Part shown: positions 5,822 through 5,839 of the stretch, in pieces
Layout: every line of letters starts with the position of its first letter
Position numbering within the stretch: the stretch's first letter is position 1
Source of the DNA: Deltaproteobacteria bacterium
GTDB taxonomy: Bacteria; Desulfobacterota; Syntrophia; Syntrophales; UBA2192
Direction of reading: 5' to 3'
DNA: 5,839 nt
Assembly (NCBI GenBank): GCA_026388445.1
Contig: JAPLJU010000030.1
Coordinates: 1-5,839, forward strand
Notes under the pieces: model-generated
Databases searched by the model: none
What the model saw: the letters and a program-made list of their open reading frames with translations, nothing else
What the model was told of the DNA's origin: nothing
Translations under genes and position numbers: made by a program

Positions 5822-5839
5822 TCGTTATCCCCGATGACT
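5818..5839 (-). CDS. murB: C-terminal end of an upstream gene, probably murB (UDP-N-acetylenolpyruvoylglucosamine reductase)
   Basis: Only the last codons are inside the window. One minus-strand frame reads VIGDNE then TGA, the stop overlapping the ftsQ GTG as GTGA, a usual arrangement for coupled genes. Many MurB proteins end in a short motif of the type EV-x-x-IG followed by a few residues, and murB commonly precedes ftsQ in dcw clusters, so murB is the most likely identity. A second frame reads SHRG then TAA (5825-5827) and cannot be excluded from so few codons. The identity rests mostly on gene order. Confidence 0.4.

Noticed and set aside
1..5839. tRNA, rRNA, CRISPR array, insertion sequence or phage elements
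   Set aside because: No cloverleaf-type sequence, regular repeat-spacer pattern, terminal inverted repeats or transposase-like protein was seen. The window is almost fully filled by co-directional division-cluster genes.

Overview
The window is a piece of a division and cell-wall (dcw) gene cluster, with every supported gene on the minus strand. In transcription order (right to left) it holds the last codons of an upstream gene that is probably murB, then ftsQ, ftsA, ftsZ, an uncharacterised radical SAM gene, ftsB, and the 5' end of a gene for a two-helix membrane protein that runs off the left edge. The murB-ftsQ-ftsA-ftsZ order, the Gram-negative-type FtsZ tail (FLRKQAD), an FtsB with the proteobacterial FGKNG motif and moderately GC-rich DNA point to a proteobacterium-like Gram-negative. 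A deltaproteobacterium (Desulfobacterota, perhaps Syntrophobacterales-like) is my best guess from gene order and general resemblance. It is not proven from this window.

Right part (about 2523-5839): the classical divisome block. The probable murB stop overlaps the GTG start of ftsQ (GTGA). A 57-base gap carrying a perfect 7-bp GC-rich hairpin separates ftsQ from ftsA. ftsA and ftsZ are 14 bases apart, with a strong ribosome binding site touching the ftsA stop. FtsZ polymerises at midcell, FtsA tethers it to the membrane through its C-terminal amphipathic helix, and FtsQ with FtsB (and FtsL, not seen here) forms the periplasmic subcomplex that activates septal peptidoglycan synthesis. All four proteins look intact.

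Middle part (809-2521): a radical SAM protein with a B12-binding-like N-terminal domain. It starts one base after the ftsZ stop, so it is almost certainly co-transcribed and translationally coupled to ftsZ. Its function is unknown, and it is the least understood gene here.

Left part (1-808): a gap of 126-183 bases, depending on the ftsB start, holds a perfect 16-bp AT-rich palindrome and a G-rich run. ftsB follows, then the start of a probable signal-transduction membrane protein. I see no tRNA, rRNA, CRISPR array, mobile element, pseudogene or convincing intrinsic terminator.

The observations I rate highest are a second, internal copy of the FtsZ C-terminal peptide motif with nucleotide-level similarity to the terminal one, the 16-bp palindrome before ftsB, and the coupling of an uncharacterised radical SAM enzyme to ftsZ.
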